Assembly: GCA_031290055.1 (NCBI GenBank)
Contig: JAITOH010000090.1
Location: 1 to 7,930 of the forward strand
Source: Endomicrobium sp.
GTDB lineage: Bacteria; Elusimicrobiota; Endomicrobiia; Endomicrobiales; Endomicrobiaceae
Reading direction: 5' to 3'
DNA length: 7,930 nt
Part shown: positions 6,381 to 7,930 of the stretch, piece by piece
Layout: each line of letters opens with the position of its first letter
How positions within the stretch are numbered: the stretch's first letter is position 1
Notes under the pieces: generated by a model
Told to the model about the DNA's origin: nothing
What the model saw: the letters and a program-made list of their open reading frames with translations, nothing else
Databases searched by the model: none
Made by a program: the position numbers and the translations under genes

Positions 6381-6383
6381 AAA

Positions 6384-7643
6384 ATGTTAGACATCAAAAA
6401 TATTAGAGAAAATTTAGAAGAAATTAAGCGAGCAATGTTAAACAGAAATCAAGATGTGGATTTTAACCAACTTTTAGAATTGGATAATGAAAGAAAGTTA
6501 AAAATTAAAGAAATAGAGCATCTGAGAATACAAAGAAATAAAAAATCTAAAGAAGTATGCAACCTTAAAAATGACGGTACAAAATATTCCTCAACTCTTA
6601 CTGAGAAAATAAATCAAATAAGAGTTAAAATTCAAGAACATGAAAAACAACTTTTAATAATTGAAAATCAAATAAAAGATTTTCTTCTATTCGTTCCAAA
6701 TATTCCTGATAAAAAAGTTCCCATAGGCAAAGAAGAAAAAGATAATAAAATTGTACGATTTATAGGTGAACCAAAAAAATTTTCCTTTAAACCAAAGCAA
6801 CACTTAGAAATTGGAGAAAAATTGGGTATTTTTGATTTTGTAACAGCATCAAAAATTTCAGGGCCACGTTTTGTAATTCTAAAAGATAAAGGCTGTGTTT
6901 TAGAAAGAGCTCTTATTGCCTTCTTTATAGATGTACACACGAAAAAAGGATACAAAGAGATAATGACACCATATCTTGTAAATCAGTCTTCAATGGAAGG
7001 AACGGGGCAACTTCCAAAATTCGAAGAAGAAATATTTAAGTGTGCAAAAGATAATTTATATTTAATACCAACTGCAGAAGTTCCAGTAACAAATATCCAC
7101 AGAAATAACATTTTAGATGCATCTACACTCCCACAAAAATATGTTTCTTATTCTGCATGTTTTAGAAGAGAAGCAGGCACTTATGGAAGGAATACGAAAG
7201 GTCTTATAAGAAACCATCAATTCAATAAAGTAGAGCTTGTCAAATTTGTTGAAGCTGAGACTTCAGACAAAGAATTAGAATCTCTAGTTCTTGACGTAGG
7301 TCATGTTTTAGAATTACTAGGACTGCCTTATAGAGTTGTTCTTTTAAATACTAGAGATTTAGGATTTTCTTCAGCAATCACTTACGATTTAGAGACATGG
7401 TTTGCAGGAGATAGCACGTACAGAGAAGTCTCCTCATGCTCAAATTTCAAAGATTTCCAAGCGAGAAGAATGAATATAAGAGTAAAAAATAAAAAAAACG
7501 TATTTCCACACACTCTAAATGGTTCTGGAATGGCAATTGGAAGAACTTTTTCTGCAGTACTTGAGTATTATCAACAAGAAGATGGTTCAGTAATAATACC
7601 AGAAGCACTACGCAAATATACAAAGTTCGACACCATAAAGTAA
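6384..7643 (+). CDS. serS: Seryl-tRNA synthetase
   Basis: Class II aminoacyl-tRNA synthetase that activates serine with ATP and loads tRNA-Ser (and tRNA-Sec where present) in the cytoplasm. It is 419 residues, normal for bacterial SerRS, and appears complete. Residues 1-110 form the tRNA-binding N-terminal arm, with a long charged coiled-coil hairpin at about 28-100. The catalytic core follows. Serine-site residues lie in PTAEVPVTN at 229-237 (T230, E232). Motif 2 is ACFRREAG at 258-265 with R261, and E284 in NKVELVKF follows. Motif 3 includes [10 protein letters not shown] at 379-388 with R387, then the conserved [19 protein letters not shown] region ends the fold. No expected residue that I checked is missing. 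It follows dnaE by 128 bases, so it may be transcribed separately. No T-box-like leader precedes it. Confidence 0.97.
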   Translation: MLDIKNIRENLEEIKRAMLNRNQDVDFNQLLELDNERKLKIKEIEHLRIQRNKKSKEVCNLKNDGTKYSSTLTEKINQIRVKIQEHEKQLLIIENQIKDFLLFVPNIPDKKVPIGKEEKDNKIVRFIGEPKKFSFKPKQHLEIGEKLGIFDFVTASKISGPRFVILKDKGCVLERALIAFFIDVHTKKGYKEIMTPYLVNQSSMEGTGQLPKFEEEIFKCAKDNLYLIPTAEVPVTNIHRNNILDASTLPQKYVSYSACFRREAGTYGRNTKGLIRNHQFNKVELVKFVEAETSDKELESLVLDVGHVLELLGLPYRVVLLNTRDLGFSSAITYDLETWFAGDSTYREVSSCSNFKDFQARRMNIRVKNKKNVFPHTLNGSGMAIGRTFSAVLEYYQQEDGSVIIPEALRKYTKFDTIK

Positions 7644-7727
7644 AAATGTTCGACAAAGCATAAATCTATAAATTTCACTTTTTGCAAAACAACAAATGGA
7701 GTATATCTTAGATGATACATACTTAAT

Positions 7728-7776
7728 ACTCACTTAAATTTTTATATTTATAAATTAGATATACGAATTTAAGAGT
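7728..7776. repeat. Imperfect inverted repeat downstream of serS
   Basis: ACTC at 7728-7731 and TTAAATT at 7734-7740 pair with AATTTAA at 7766-7772 and GAGT at 7773-7776, giving 11 pairs with a 2-base bulge (AC) on the left arm and a 25-base loop. Three T follow at 7778-7780. It could help end the serS transcript, but it is weak and A+T-rich. Confidence 0.3.
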
Positions 7777-7821
7777 GTTTAGGATAGTTGCTGTTTGCAA
7801 ATGCAAGTTAAACAATTTATT

Positions 7822-7894
7822 TTTTGGAAATGCTTTTTACATCTAACAATAAAAATAAACTCTAAACATCAAAAAATCATATCAATTTCCAAAA
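7822..7894. repeat. 10-bp perfect inverted repeat with long spacer
   Basis: TTTTGGAAAT (7822-7831) is the exact reverse complement of ATTTCCAAAA (7885-7894), separated by 53 bases. The spacer is too long for a terminator. It might be a DNA-level dyad or chance pairing in low-complexity sequence. Confidence 0.3.
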
Positions 7895-7930
7895 CTAACT
7901 TTCTAAACATATAGTAGCTCAGAAAAAATT

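Larger units (their letters stand above)
7644..7930. other. A+T-rich region downstream of serS, no gene seen
   Basis: About 287 bases without a supported gene on either strand. The frame after the serS stop stays open for about 24 codons, which is unremarkable. TTCGAC occurs at 7626-7631 (inside serS) and again at 7649-7654, each followed shortly by ATAAA. The 8-bp palindrome TTTGCAAA occurs twice (7681-7688 and 7794-7801), the second as part of TTGCA-AA-TGCAA. TCTAAACAT is repeated at 7861-7869 and 7902-7910. Two longer inverted repeats are listed separately. There is no clear intrinsic terminator for serS. Confidence 0.55.

Noticed and set aside
6256..6383. A T-box riboswitch ahead of serS, common for aminoacyl-tRNA synthetase genes.
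   Set aside because: The gap is too short for a full T-box and lacks the conserved AGGGTGG-type sequence and a terminator/antiterminator pair.
7905..7930. A tRNA start: TAGCTCAG near the right edge resembles the U8 to D-stem segment of many tRNAs.
   Set aside because: The following AAAAAATT makes the D-loop too long with no GG at the expected place, and the preceding bases do not look like a G-rich acceptor stem. The window ends before the rest could be tested.

Overview
The window is very A+T-rich bacterial DNA with closely spaced genes, all on the + strand. Genes are preceded by AG-rich Shine-Dalgarno-like sequences, one gene starts with TTG, and A- and T-runs are common. These traits fit an A+T-rich, possibly host-associated bacterium. 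The composition and protein style made me think of Elusimicrobiota/Endomicrobium, but this is a guess: nothing in the window fixes the taxon.

Layout, left to right. (1) 2-376 is the C-terminal end of a PD-(D/E)XK nuclease with RecB/AddB/Cas4-like features, including a C-x2-C-x5-C iron-sulphur cysteine cluster; its start lies outside the window. (2) 377-755 is a 379-base gap with no convincing gene. It holds several inverted repeats, the best being a 9-bp perfect hairpin at 630-651, and a TATAAT box at 715-720. (3) 756-1940 is rmuC, with a TTG start. (4) 1953-2639, 12 bases later, is an RNase HI-type ribonuclease with all four catalytic acidic residues and an extra N-terminal domain of about 90 residues. 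(5) 2640-2721 is a short gap with a 10-bp perfect inverted repeat abutting a consensus -10 box. (6) 2722-6255 is dnaE, the catalytic alpha subunit of DNA polymerase III, with an apparently intact PHP metal site. (7) 6256-6383 is a gap with a small hairpin and a weak promoter candidate. (8) 6384-7643 is serS, seryl-tRNA synthetase. (9) 7644-7930 is A+T-rich non-coding sequence with weak inverted repeats.

The first four genes share a nucleic-acid theme: a RecB-like nuclease, a recombination-limiting nuclease-fold protein, an RNA-DNA hybrid nuclease and the replicative polymerase. rmuC and the RNase H gene almost certainly form one transcript. dnaE could be read through from them but probably also has its own promoter. 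serS is a housekeeping neighbour. I found no CRISPR array, tRNA, rRNA, insertion sequence or defence island. The window looks mostly like ordinary core genome, and I do not claim a new system. The points most worth a second look are the dyad on the dnaE promoter, the structured gap before rmuC and the N-terminal domain of the RNase H protein.
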